Assembly (NCBI GenBank): GCA_963977125.1
Contig: CAXBNJ010000002.1
Span: forward strand, 310,001-374,000
From: UBA2705 sp963977125
GTDB taxonomy: Bacteria > Pseudomonadota > Alphaproteobacteria > Micavibrionales > Micavibrionaceae
Length of the DNA: 64,000 bases
Reading direction: 5' to 3'
Translations under genes and position numbers: made by a program
The notes under the pieces: model-generated
What the model was told of the DNA's origin: nothing
The model's database searches: none
The model's input: the letters and a program-made list of their open reading frames with translations, nothing else
Shown here: in pieces, positions 44,558 through 53,859 of the stretch
Layout: each line of letters opens with the position of its first letter
How positions within the stretch are numbered: position 1 is the stretch's first letter

Positions 44558-45076
44558 TTAGCCGTCGACTGCAGTCGGAATTTTCAAGTCTTCTTTGTCT
44601 TTCGTGTCCTTAAGTGGCTTCATTACAAATCCTCCACCAATCAGTATTAAGCCAATCGAAATGAAGGCCACGGCACCCAAAACATAAAACCCAAAGCCCA
44701 ATGACAGCCCTATGCTCCCAGCAGCCCAGATACTTGCCCCCGTGGCTGTACCGATGACTTTATTGCCATCTTGATGGATAATGGCGCCTGCACCAAGAAA
44801 ACCGATCCCCGTTAAAACGCCCGAAATAATTTTCGCCAGATCAATACTTACAACGCCATCCGCGCTTGCAAAATCAGCATAAAGCTCCTGTCCCATGATC
44901 GCGACGATACAGGTTGTAACGGCAACGATCATATAAACGCGAAAATCGACGGGTTTATTCTTTCTGTCTCTGTCTATACCCAAGACAAGGCCAAATAACA
45001 TGGCCAAGCCGACGCGCAGTAAAAGTTCAGGCCATCCTAGGTATGTAAGGCTTAATTCAGAAATAAAATCACTCAT
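44558..45076 (-). CDS. MgtC/SapB family membrane protein
   Basis: The 172 residues (from the ATG at 45076) form four to five membrane helices. MgtC motifs are visible: LLLRVGLAMLFGLVLGIDRD and KIISGVLTGIGFLGAGAIIH, then ATGASIWAAGSIGLSLGFG. The short form lacks the C-terminal ACT-like domain of Salmonella MgtC. A GTG at 45139 would add a basic extension that I think is non-native. MgtC proteins are linked to low magnesium and F-ATPase inhibition; here the role is unproven. Confidence 0.88.
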   Translation of the reverse strand: MSDFISELSLTYLGWPELLLRVGLAMLFGLVLGIDRDRKNKPVDFRVYMIVAVTTCIVAIMGQELYADFASADGVVSIDLAKIISGVLTGIGFLGAGAIIHQDGNKVIGTATGASIWAAGSIGLSLGFGFYVLGAVAFISIGLILIGGGFVMKPLKDTKDKEDLKIPTAVDG

Positions 45077-45463
45077 GCTACTGGGGTACTTTCGATACTT
45101 TAAACGTAATTTAGAAATTTTCTTGAGTTTATCAGCCACTATCTAGTTTTATGCTAAAACCGTGAACATAGCCTAACCATCTGTACACATTATAGCTCTA
45201 ATGCCTTTGGTCTAGCAACGCAGCGTTTCTTTTTTCTCTCATAAGTTAACAAGTCATCATTTGCAACATTCTCTTGCGCACTGTAAACTGCTTTAAGACC
45301 CTTTAAAAGGTCAATTATATCAGTGTACGTTATGGATATTTTTAAGTTCATTATCATTCAACATAGCCAACGCCTTTACTAGCAGTAAGTTCCAAATCGT
45401 ATGGAACCTTAATAAGATATTGCGTGTTGGTAGCCATAGATAAAGTTGCGAGGATAATAAAAA
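45077..45463. other. Gene-free region between mgtC-like and mscS-like genes
   Basis: This 387-base AT-rich stretch between divergent genes contains one inverted repeat, GTTCCA/TGGAAC (45389-45394/45402-45407). I see no ORF with an RBS, no recognisable riboswitch (an Mg sensor would be plausible upstream of mgtC) and no clear promoter pair. Confidence 0.4.
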
Positions 45464-46330
45464 GTGAATATTAAATTCTTAGCCCCCTTAACTGAAAAGC
45501 TCGACGCTATGTGGGTCGATTTTGTTCAAACCTTGCCAGACCTCGCCCTTGGCCTTATCGTTTTGTTGATTACATGGGGTATTTCCGTTTCTGCACAGAA
45601 ATTTCTGCGCACGCTCCTAAGAAAGTCGCATATGCGCCGCTCGCTTGTTGATTTCTTTGCTATTATCGTAAGAAGCATTATTTGGATTTTCGGAATTTTA
45701 CTGGTCGTCACCATTGTATTTCCAAGCATGACTCCTGCAAAACTACTCGCTGGCTTGGGGCTGGGCTCTTTAGCTGTTGGTTTTGCCTTTAAAGATATTT
45801 TTGAGAATTTCATGGCCGGCGCTATGATTATGTTACGCAAGCCCATGCGTATTGGAGATTTTATTGAATGCGAAGGCATTGAAGGAAAAGTAGAAAACAT
45901 CACAATTCGCGACACATATGTGCGCCAAATTGATGATCAACTTATTTTGCTGCCCAATAGCTACCTCTATAAAAACCCCGTCTATGTACGTACTGACAAA
46001 GATAAGCGTATGTTCTCAATCATCTGCGGTGTGTCCTACGATACCGACCTCAATAAAGCGGCAAAAATCATTAGAAAAGCCGTCGAATCACAAGAGATTG
46101 TCGATCACGCAAAAAGCATTGATGTCTTTGCCTGTGAGCTTAACTCCTCTTCCATCGACTTCACTGTACGATGGTGGGCAAACTCCAAGCCTATCGATAT
46201 GCATGAGAGCCGCGACCATGTTATTCGCGCCATTAAATCTGCACTGGATGAAGAGGGCATTGAAATTCCATTCCCTTATCAAACATTGACGTTTAAGGAG
46301 CCTATGAAGCTGGGTGATATAAAGTCCTAA
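45464..46330 (+). CDS. MscS family mechanosensitive channel
   Basis: This inner-membrane channel opens on hypo-osmotic tension. The 288 residues have a GTG start with GAGGA 9 bases upstream. Three membrane helices are visible, and the pore helix carries ASL-type Gly/Ala packing: LLAGLGLGSLAVGFAFKDIF. The cytoplasmic beta domain has MRIGDFIECEGIEGKVENI and LLPNSYLYKNPVY. The C-terminal domain ends with EEGIEIPFPYQTL. Length matches E. coli MscS (286). Confidence 0.93.
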   Translation: MNIKFLAPLTEKLDAMWVDFVQTLPDLALGLIVLLITWGISVSAQKFLRTLLRKSHMRRSLVDFFAIIVRSIIWIFGILLVVTIVFPSMTPAKLLAGLGLGSLAVGFAFKDIFENFMAGAMIMLRKPMRIGDFIECEGIEGKVENITIRDTYVRQIDDQLILLPNSYLYKNPVYVRTDKDKRMFSIICGVSYDTDLNKAAKIIRKAVESQEIVDHAKSIDVFACELNSSSIDFTVRWWANSKPIDMHESRDHVIRAIKSALDEEGIEIPFPYQTLTFKEPMKLGDIKS

Positions 46331-46415
46331 AGTTACAAAGCTCTCTGCCCTAGTCCTCCCTCAAAAACTCATATATACTTCCATCCTAAAATAAAAAAAT
46401 ACAGGGGAAGTACTT

Positions 46416-48134
46416 ATGTCAGCACAAACATCTACAAAGGCCACCATACAGGATGCGCGCATCAGTAAGCGTGTGATCAGAGCATCCCATGATTTAAAGC
46501 CCTCAACAAAAGCGGGCTGGGCGACTGAAGCGCCTTTGCGCATGTTGATGAATAATCTTGACCCTGACGTTGCAGAAAACCCCAATGAGCTTGTCGTTTA
46601 TGGCGGCATTGGCCGCGCGGCGCGTAATTGGGCGTGTTATGATAAAATTGTTGAGACATTAACCGAGCTTGCCGCGGATGAAACCTTATTAGTGCAATCA
46701 GGCAAGCCCGTTGGCGTTTTTAAAACCCATGAAGGCGCGCCGCGCGTATTAATTGCCAATTCAAACCTTGTTCCGCATTGGGCAACATGGGAACATTTCC
46801 GCGATCTCGATCAGAAAGGCCTGATGATGTATGGCCAAATGACCGCAGGGTCATGGATATATATTGGCTCACAAGGCATCGTACAGGGTACATATGAAAC
46901 CTTTGTTGAGGCAGGCCGTCAGCATTATGATGGCGACCTTGCAGGAAAATGGATTCTCACGGGCGGGCTTGGTGGTATGGGCGGCGCGCAGCCTTTAGCC
47001 GCAACCATGGCCGGCGCCTCTATGTTAGCCGTTGAATGCGTGCCGCATAACATCCAAAGACGCTTAGAGACACGTTATCTTGATGTGCAAACAGACAGCC
47101 TTGATGAGGCGATTAATATTATTGATCAAGCTCATGGCGAAGGCAAAGCAATCTCCGTTGGGCTGCTTGGTAATGCCGCAGATATATTCCCCGAAATTGC
47201 CCGCCGCGCAAAAGATGATGTGCGTTATCGCCCGCATATGGTGACCGATCAAACCAGTGCACATGATCCGCTTAATGGCTATTTGCCGAAGGGTTGGAGC
47301 TTAGACAAAGCTGAAAAAATGCGCATTTCTGACCCAGAGACCGTGGTCGAGGCCGCGAGCGCATCTATCGCCGAGCATGTACAGGCCATGCTTGATCTGT
47401 GCGCTATGGGCATACCGACTTTCGACTATGGCAATAATATTCGCCAAGTCGCCAAAGATCATCATGTTGAAAACGCCTTTGATTTTCCGGGCTTTGTCCC
47501 CGCTTATATCCGCCCGCTTTTCTGTCGCGGCGTCGGGCCTTTTCGTTGGGTGGCGCTCTCTGGTGATCCCGAAGATATTTATAAAACCGACCAAAAAGTC
47601 AAAGAACTTTTACCCAATGACCATCACCTGCATAACTGGCTTGATATGGCCAGAGAGCGCATTGAGTTTCAAGGTCTGCCCTCACGCATTTGTTGGATTG
47701 GCCTTGGCGATCGCGCAAAAATCGGCCTCGCCTTTAATGAAATGGTTGCGAGCGGCGAGCTTAGCGCCCCTGTCGTTATCGGCCGTGATCACCTCGATTC
47801 CGGTTCAGTCTCTAGTCCGAACAGAGAAACAGAAGGCATGATGGATGGCAGTGATGCCGTGTCCGATTGGCCGATGCTCAATGCGCTGCTTAATTGTGCC
47901 TCAGGCGCGACGTGGGTATCGCTTCATCATGGCGGCGGCGTTGGCATGGGCTATTCTCAGCATTCTGGCATGGTTATTCTGGCCGACGGCACGAAGGAAG
48001 CCGCAGAGCGTTTAAGCCGCGTTTTAACCAATGACCCCGGTACGGGCGTTATGCGTCATGCTGATGCGGGTTATCAAATCGCGATTGATTGCGCCGATGA
48101 ACAAGACCTTAAACTCCCTATGATTAACAGCTAA
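46416..48134 (+). CDS. hutU: Urocanate hydratase
   Basis: This NAD-dependent enzyme hydrates urocanate to imidazolonepropionate, step two of histidine breakdown. The 572 residues contain LTGGLGGMGGAQPLAATMAG, the catalytic-cysteine region DYGNNIRQVA and IRPLFCRGVGPFRWVALSG, and HHGGGVGMGYSQHSGMVI. GGGGAAG precedes the ATG. It leads a plus-strand hutU-hutH-hutG operon. Confidence 0.96.
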   Translation: MSAQTSTKATIQDARISKRVIRASHDLKPSTKAGWATEAPLRMLMNNLDPDVAENPNELVVYGGIGRAARNWACYDKIVETLTELAADETLLVQSGKPVGVFKTHEGAPRVLIANSNLVPHWATWEHFRDLDQKGLMMYGQMTAGSWIYIGSQGIVQGTYETFVEAGRQHYDGDLAGKWILTGGLGGMGGAQPLAATMAGASMLAVECVPHNIQRRLETRYLDVQTDSLDEAINIIDQAHGEGKAISVGLLGNAADIFPEIARRAKDDVRYRPHMVTDQTSAHDPLNGYLPKGWSLDKAEKMRISDPETVVEAASASIAEHVQAMLDLCAMGIPTFDYGNNIRQVAKDHHVENAFDFPGFVPAYIRPLFCRGVGPFRWVALSGDPEDIYKTDQKVKELLPNDHHLHNWLDMARERIEFQGLPSRICWIGLGDRAKIGLAFNEMVASGELSAPVVIGRDHLDSGSVSSPNRETEGMMDGSDAVSDWPMLNALLNCASGATWVSLHHGGGVGMGYSQHSGMVILADGTKEAAERLSRVLTNDPGTGVMRHADAGYQIAIDCADEQDLKLPMINS

Positions 48135-48147
48135 AGGCGACCCATAA

Positions 48148-49692
48148 ATGTATACACTTGAAATCACACCTGGGGCATTGACCCTTGCCGATTTACGCGC
48201 CGTTTATAGCGCCCCCGTCACCTTAAGCCTGCATGATAGCGCTCACGCCAAAATAAGCGCCTCACGCGCGGTTGTTGAGGATGTACTGGCCAAAGGCCAA
48301 GTGGTTTACGGCATTAATACAGGCTTTGGCCAATTGGCGAAAAAACAAGTCAGCCCTGCCCAATTAGAAAAATTGCAGGAGAACCTAATTCTTTCGCATT
48401 GCACGGGTACAGGCTATAGCCTATTTGATTCAATAACGCGCTTGATTATGGTGCTTAAAATTAATGGTCTAGCACAAGGCTTTTCAGGTGTACGCCCCGC
48501 ACTGATAAATGCCTTAATCGCTTTGGTTAATCATGAGATTTATCCGTGCATTCCTTCGAAAGGCTCCGTTGGCGCGTCAGGTGATTTAGCGCCGCTCGCC
48601 CATATGAGCGCCGCCCTACTGGGTTACGGTGATGTAAGCGTTAAGGGTAAAGTTATGCCCGCTTCGGAAGGTTTGAAAATCGCAGGCATTGAGCCGCTTA
48701 AACTTGCGCCAAAAGAAGGGCTTGCTTTGATTAACGGCACGCAAGTCTCAACAGCTCTCGCTCTCGTTGGTTTATTTGCCGCTGAGAATTGTTTTTCAGG
48801 CGCGGTTATTTCTGGTGCATTAAGCCTAGAGGCCGCCAAAGGTAGCTCTGGCCCATTCAGAGCAGAGATTCAAGATGTCCGCGGTCAAATTGGGCAAATT
48901 AATGTTGCCAAAACCTATCGTGATTTATTGGATGATAGTGAAATTCACCATTCACACGAAAACTGCGACCGCGTTCAAGACCCTTATTGCCTGCGCTGTA
49001 TGCCGCAAGTTATGGGTGCTTGTCTTGATGTTATTCACTTCACCGCACAAACCCTTGGCCGCGAAGCCAATGCTGTGACCGATAATCCATTAGTCTTTGC
49101 GGAAAGCGGCGAAGTGCTCTCGGGCGGTAATTTCCATGCGGAGCCTGTCGCTATCGCCGCCGATACCCTCGCCCTCGCCATTGCTGAAATTGGTAATATT
49201 TCTGAGCGCCGCATTGCGATGTTGATTGATGAAAACCAAAGCCATTTACCGCCTTTCCTTGTCAATGATGCGGGGGTTAATTCTGGCTTTATGATTGCTC
49301 ATGTCACGGCCGCGGCTCTGGCTAGTGAGAATAAACAAAAATCGCACCCAGCTTGCGTTGATTCTATTCCAACATCAGCCAATCAAGAAGATCATGTCAG
49401 CATGGCTACCCATGGCGCGCGCCGCCTTGTGAATATGGCGCGCAATACGGCAACGATTATTGGTATTGAGCTCATTGCCGCTACGCAAGGGGTGGAATTT
49501 CATCGTCCGCTGAAAACATCCCTCGATCTTGAAAAAATCATCACTTTAGTACGCAGCCATGTCGCAAATTACGAAGATGATCGTTATTTTGCCCCAGATA
49601 TTGAAGCCGCAAAAAACATCATTGAGGGCGATGCGCTGAACAGCTATTGCGCCAATTTATTGCCGTCTTTTCAAACGGCATATAAGGCGTAG
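48148..49692 (+). CDS. hutH: Histidine ammonia-lyase
   Basis: The enzyme deaminates histidine to urocanate, the first step of the pathway. The MIO-forming triad Ala-Ser-Gly is at residues 143-145 in SVGASGDLAPLAHMSAALLG. Other family segments are VYGINTGFGQLA, DRVQDPYCLRCMPQVMGA and FHAEPVAIAADTLALA. The 514 residues are typical. The spacing of 13 bases from hutU and three bases to hutG indicates one transcript. Confidence 0.96.
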   Translation: MYTLEITPGALTLADLRAVYSAPVTLSLHDSAHAKISASRAVVEDVLAKGQVVYGINTGFGQLAKKQVSPAQLEKLQENLILSHCTGTGYSLFDSITRLIMVLKINGLAQGFSGVRPALINALIALVNHEIYPCIPSKGSVGASGDLAPLAHMSAALLGYGDVSVKGKVMPASEGLKIAGIEPLKLAPKEGLALINGTQVSTALALVGLFAAENCFSGAVISGALSLEAAKGSSGPFRAEIQDVRGQIGQINVAKTYRDLLDDSEIHHSHENCDRVQDPYCLRCMPQVMGACLDVIHFTAQTLGREANAVTDNPLVFAESGEVLSGGNFHAEPVAIAADTLALAIAEIGNISERRIAMLIDENQSHLPPFLVNDAGVNSGFMIAHVTAAALASENKQKSHPACVDSIPTSANQEDHVSMATHGARRLVNMARNTATIIGIELIAATQGVEFHRPLKTSLDLEKIITLVRSHVANYEDDRYFAPDIEAAKNIIEGDALNSYCANLLPSFQTAYKA

Positions 49693-49695
49693 ATA

Positions 49696-50490
49696 ATGGA
49701 TGTCTATAAGCTAACCCAAGGGCAAAGCCCGCTGATTATCTCTAACCCTCATAGCGGCATTTTTGTGCCTGAGGCTATTAAAGAACGGTTTACGGCGGAA
49801 GCTTTAGCTTTGCCCGATACGGATTGGTATATAGATAAGCTCTATCAAACAATAGCCCAAAGCTTAGACGCGAGCATGATTACGGCTAAGTATTCACGCT
49901 ATGTCATTGACCTTAACCGCCCGCCTGATAATGCCGCGCTTTATCCCGGCCAAGCAAAAATACCGCTCTGCCCTGACAAGACGTTTCACAGCCATGATAT
50001 TTATCAAGACGGCCTACAGCCCGATGAAGCAGAAATCGCCGCCCGTTTAGAGCGCTATTGGCGCCCTTATCACGACGAAATTACGCAGCAAATCGCCCGC
50101 GTTAAAGCCCTGCATGGCTATGCCATACTCTTTGATGCGCATTCTATCTGCCAAGGGCTGACATTATTATTTGAGGGTGACTTGCCTGATTTAAATATTG
50201 GCACAGCCAATGGTGAAAGTTGCTCCCCCGCTATTGAACAAGCTGCCCATGCGGCAGCAGAAGTCTCCCCTTATAGCAACGTCCTTAATGGACGCTTTAT
50301 TGGTGGTTATATTACGCGCCATCATGGCGACCCTGCCAATGGTGTATACGCGCTGCAAATGGAATTAATCCGCGCTTTATATATGGATGAAGAAACGACG
50401 CTTTATAATGAAGAAAAAGCCGCGCAACTTATCACAACATTAAGCCGCATTTTGCACGCCATTACGAATGAGGCGAAGAGCGGGATTTAA
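49696..50490 (+). CDS. hutG: N-formylglutamate amidohydrolase
   Basis: This enzyme releases formate from N-formylglutamate in the last step of the five-step hut pathway. The 264 residues start with PLIISNPHSGIFVPEAI and have DTDWYIDKLY, VIDLNRPPDN, ILFDAHSIC and the metal-region GGYITRHHGDPANGVYALQM. Its final 51 bases overlap the 3' end of hutI on the other strand. Confidence 0.93.
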   Translation: MDVYKLTQGQSPLIISNPHSGIFVPEAIKERFTAEALALPDTDWYIDKLYQTIAQSLDASMITAKYSRYVIDLNRPPDNAALYPGQAKIPLCPDKTFHSHDIYQDGLQPDEAEIAARLERYWRPYHDEITQQIARVKALHGYAILFDAHSICQGLTLLFEGDLPDLNIGTANGESCSPAIEQAAHAAAEVSPYSNVLNGRFIGGYITRHHGDPANGVYALQMELIRALYMDEETTLYNEEKAAQLITTLSRILHAITNEAKSGI

Positions 50491-51648
50491 ACCAAAGCCA
50501 TAAGATAATTCAGCCGGTTGGTCTATATCCCACAGCACGAAATCAGCGCGATAATTTACTTTGAGCATACCGCGATCGGTGCAACCGAGTGCCTGCGCTG
50601 CATTACGCGTTACGCCTGCGAGCGCTTCTTCCGGCGTCATATAAAAAAGCGTACAGGCCATATTCAGCATTAACAGCAATGAATGCGCAGGCGAACTGCC
50701 CGGATTTAAATCGGTCGCTAGCGCAATCGGCACGCCATATTGGCGCAGTAAAGCAATGGGCGGCGCTTTTGTCTCACGCAGAAAATAATATGCCCCTGGC
50801 AATAAAACAGCGACCGTGCCTGCGGCCGCCATAGCCTTCGCGCCCGCTTCATCAAGATGTTCAAGATGATCAGCCGATAAAGCCTGATAGCGCGCCGCTA
50901 AAGCTGCGCCATTTTGGTTTGATAATTGTTCTGCGTGTAATTTAATCGGCAAGCCAAGCCCTTGAGCTGTTTTGAAAACGCGCTCTATTTGCGCAGGGCT
51001 AAAGCCTATATTTTCACAAAATCCATCAACCGCATCAATTAAGTTTTTAGCCGATAAAGCGGGCATCATCTCTGCGCAAATGAAATCTATGTACTCATCA
51101 CTGCGCCCTGTATATTCCGGCGCCAAAGCATGTGCTCCTAAAAACGTACGCTGTACGTATAGTCCTGTTTCATCACGCAGGCGCGTCGCTACGCGCAGCA
51201 TCTTCGCTTCGCTTTCAATATCAAGGCCATAACCTGACTTGATTTCTATGGTGCTCACGCCCTCAGCCATTAAACACGTTAAGCGTTTCAAAGCAGCGTT
51301 AAATAAATCATCTTCACTGGCGGCGCGCGTTGCCTTTACCGTAGACATTATACCGCCGCCTGATTTGGCAATGTCTTCATAAGATGCGCCATTAAGCCGC
51401 ATTTCAAATTCATTAGCGCGATTACCGCCATAAACAAGATGGGTATGACAATCAATCAGCGCGGGCGTAATGACTTTGCCCCCAACATCATAAATAGTGG
51501 TGGCTTGGTAATCAGGCAGGTCAGCTTGCGCGCCGACCCAAGCAATCAGGCCGTCTTTAACCGCTATTGCGCCGTTTTCAATTGCGCCATAAGGCGTATC
51601 ATTCGCCATTGTCGCTAAATGCGCATTTATCCATATGGAGTCCCACAT
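50440..51648 (-). CDS. hutI: Imidazolonepropionase
   Basis: This metal-dependent amidohydrolase opens imidazolonepropionate to formiminoglutamate. The 402 residues contain the metal ligands in ALIDCHTHLVYGGNRANEF, STIEIKSGYGLDIESEAKML, LHAEQLSNQNGAALA and ALATDLNPGSSP. It is on the strand opposite the other hut genes, converging on hutG with a 51-base coding overlap and diverging from hutF with a 45-base gap. Confidence 0.95.
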   Translation of the reverse strand: MWDSIWINAHLATMANDTPYGAIENGAIAVKDGLIAWVGAQADLPDYQATTIYDVGGKVITPALIDCHTHLVYGGNRANEFEMRLNGASYEDIAKSGGGIMSTVKATRAASEDDLFNAALKRLTCLMAEGVSTIEIKSGYGLDIESEAKMLRVATRLRDETGLYVQRTFLGAHALAPEYTGRSDEYIDFICAEMMPALSAKNLIDAVDGFCENIGFSPAQIERVFKTAQGLGLPIKLHAEQLSNQNGAALAARYQALSADHLEHLDEAGAKAMAAAGTVAVLLPGAYYFLRETKAPPIALLRQYGVPIALATDLNPGSSPAHSLLLMLNMACTLFYMTPEEALAGVTRNAAQALGCTDRGMLKVNYRADFVLWDIDQPAELSYGFGLNPALRLIRNGVQNAA

Positions 51649-51693
51649 ATTTTTCCCCTATAGTGAGATAAGATTTATTCAGGAGTTTACCTT

Positions 51694-52989
51694 ATGTCGA
51701 TATTTTTAGCAAAGACAGCTTTACTGCCTGAGGGCTGGGCGCAGGATGTAAAAATCACCGCCGATGCGCAAGGCTTTATCACCGCGATACAAACAGGGCA
51801 AGCCCCTTGCGCTGAAGCAACCATACTGAATGGCCCTGTAATAGCGGGTATGCCTAATTTACATTCCCATGCATTTCAGCGCGATTTTGCAGGGCAAAGC
51901 GAATATGCCAGCGCCGATAAAGACAGTTTTTGGACATGGCGTAAACTTATGTATGACTTTATGGACGTTCTTGAAGCGGATCAGTTAGAAGACATCGCCT
52001 ATAAGCTCTATCGCGAAATGCTTGCCGCGGGCTATACGCATGTCGGTGAATTTCACTATATTCATCACAGTCCTGATGGCAGCCCCTATCCAGAGCGCAC
52101 CAATTTATCGCATGTGATGATACAAGCCGCGAAAAAAGCAGGTATTGGTATCACTTTGCTGCCTGTCCTCTATGCCCATAGCGGCTTTGGCGGGTTAGCG
52201 CCCACGCGAGGACAAAGGCGCTTTATTAATACAGCGCCACAGTATATCGACATGCTTAAAGCCCTGCATGATCAGTATAAAAATGATCCGCAAGTTAAAA
52301 TTGGCGCAGCTTTCCATTCACTGCGCGCTGTTACCCCCGAAATGATAAAAGACGTCTGCCAAGCCATTCAAAGCATAGATGCTGAAATGCCTATCCATAT
52401 TCATATTGCCGAGCAAGAACAGGAAGTTGAAGACTGCCTAAAATGGTGCGGTAAACGCCCCGTAGAATGGCTGCTTAAAAACGTCGATATTGGCTCGCAA
52501 TGGTGCCTAGTTCACGCGACGCAAATGACCAAAAGTGAAACCATAGCCCTGGCCAAAAGTGGCGCGGTCGTCGGGTTATGCCCGACGACTGAGGCGAATT
52601 TAGGAGATGGTCTCTTTAACTTTTCTGACTATGTCGCTTTGGGCGGTCAATGGGGCATTGGCTCAGACAGTCATATCAGCGTTAATATGTGTGAAGAACT
52701 ACGATGGTTAGAATATGGTCAGCGCCTTATCCGTAAACAGCGCGCTATTACACGCACAGCCACGCAGCCGCATATTGGAGCCCATCTGTATCAAAGCGCC
52801 CTTAAAGGCGGCGCACAGGTCTTAAGCGCGCAAATCGGCGCTTTGAAAATTGGCTTCCGTGCTGATTTTCTTATGTTAGAAACGCCCGTCAATATTGACC
52901 AAGAAACACTATTAGATGCGTTTATCTTTGCCGGTAATGTGCGTATTAAACGCGTTTATACAGGGGCGAACTGCGTAATTGGTCAATGA
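51694..52989 (+). CDS. hutF: Formimidoylglutamate deiminase
   Basis: This zinc amidohydrolase converts formiminoglutamate to formylglutamate plus ammonia, which feeds HutG. The 431 residues have the metal motif AGMPNLHSHAFQRDFAGQ, YTHVGEFHYIHHSPDG, IHIAEQEQEVEDC and GIGSDSHISVNMCEELRWLE. CAGGAG precedes the ATG. Its presence marks the formylglutamate variant of the pathway instead of direct HutG cleavage to formamide. Confidence 0.95.
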   Translation: MSIFLAKTALLPEGWAQDVKITADAQGFITAIQTGQAPCAEATILNGPVIAGMPNLHSHAFQRDFAGQSEYASADKDSFWTWRKLMYDFMDVLEADQLEDIAYKLYREMLAAGYTHVGEFHYIHHSPDGSPYPERTNLSHVMIQAAKKAGIGITLLPVLYAHSGFGGLAPTRGQRRFINTAPQYIDMLKALHDQYKNDPQVKIGAAFHSLRAVTPEMIKDVCQAIQSIDAEMPIHIHIAEQEQEVEDCLKWCGKRPVEWLLKNVDIGSQWCLVHATQMTKSETIALAKSGAVVGLCPTTEANLGDGLFNFSDYVALGGQWGIGSDSHISVNMCEELRWLEYGQRLIRKQRAITRTATQPHIGAHLYQSALKGGAQVLSAQIGALKIGFRADFLMLETPVNIDQETLLDAFIFAGNVRIKRVYTGANCVIGQ

Positions 52990-52996
52990 GTGATAA

Positions 52997-53296
52997 TTAA
53001 GCCGCGCAGTGTTCTGCCCGCACATAAGCTTCAATCGAGTCGATAGCATCAAAACATATTTGCTCACGCGCAATTTCATTTTTAAGATGGATGGCACGAC
53101 GCATAGCCGCGCAGGGTGATATAATATGCATACCAAAACGTTCTTCCAGAACACCCAGCGCATTGAGAACATCACGAACTCTGGTTTTTCCTGCTGAAAA
53201 ATTACGAAGCGCCCTTACCGCATCTTTAACAATGCGATATTTGGCAAAATCATCTATATAGGGCTGTACGGCTTGTCTGTTTTCTGCTGGTGTCAT
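52997..53296 (-). CDS. Unknown 99-residue protein
   Basis: The frame could open at a TTG at 53308, but the ATG at 53296 is used here. The protein is soluble, helical and not from a family I know; it contains FAKYRIVKDAVRALRNFSAG. It is convergent with hutF, seven bases after the hutF stop. Its expression signals are weak, so it could be marginal. Confidence 0.5.
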   Translation of the reverse strand: MTPAENRQAVQPYIDDFAKYRIVKDAVRALRNFSAGKTRVRDVLNALGVLEERFGMHIISPCAAMRRAIHLKNEIAREQICFDAIDSIEAYVRAEHCAA

Positions 53297-53402
53297 AAGG
53301 GTATCCAATCAATTCAAGATTACCCTTAGACTATGCGCGGAGTCGGTATTTTTGTCAAGAACAAAAAGAGAACATTAAACAGAACGAAAAAGAACAAAGC
53401 GT

Positions 53403-53702
53403 TTAAGCTGATGCCGCGGCTTTGTGACAATCACCAAGCGCGATTGATTTTCTCTTGCGCTTAATCTCTTCGTCGATTTGGACTTGAAGCGGCGTATCGT
53501 CACCTGATAATTTTTCAACGCTTAGAACCTTCAGCTCAAACACATCCGTTGCCGTTAGTAGCTCAGCTGTGATTTGCTGTTCGCCGATTTTATCGCGTTT
53601 ACCGCGTGGTTTTGTCGGTGCAGCCCATAAAGGTTCCGTCCATTTTAGAACATCGCCAATTTCAGGTTTAGGGCAAGGTAGCCATTGTTGATTTTCAGAC
53701 AT
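53403..53702 (-). CDS. Unknown 99-residue protein
   Basis: I use the ATG at 53702 (MSENQQWLPCPKPEIGDVLK) because the upstream part of the frame is not protein-like. The middle carries PTKPRGKRDKIGEQQITAEL and the end KRKRKSIALGDCHKAAASA, both basic. It is probably cytoplasmic, possibly nucleic-acid binding by charge. It is divergent from the gene at 53860. Confidence 0.55.
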   Translation of the reverse strand: MSENQQWLPCPKPEIGDVLKWTEPLWAAPTKPRGKRDKIGEQQITAELLTATDVFELKVLSVEKLSGDDTPLQVQIDEEIKRKRKSIALGDCHKAAASA

Positions 53703-53859
53703 TATTATCAAGTCATTTCTATGTTGGAGCGGCCCACTTAAAGGCAGCGCGGTCAATACATCGTTATTAATCAGCGATATTGCGTGAAATAGCAATATAT
53801 TATTCTGTGATCTTTCATTATAATGACCGCAGATAGACATTAAGACAAGGAACAACGCA

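Noticed and set aside
45389..45407. Inverted repeat upstream of the MscS-like gene as a riboswitch or terminator
   Set aside because: The stem has only six pairs and no T-run, so it is mentioned only within the gap.
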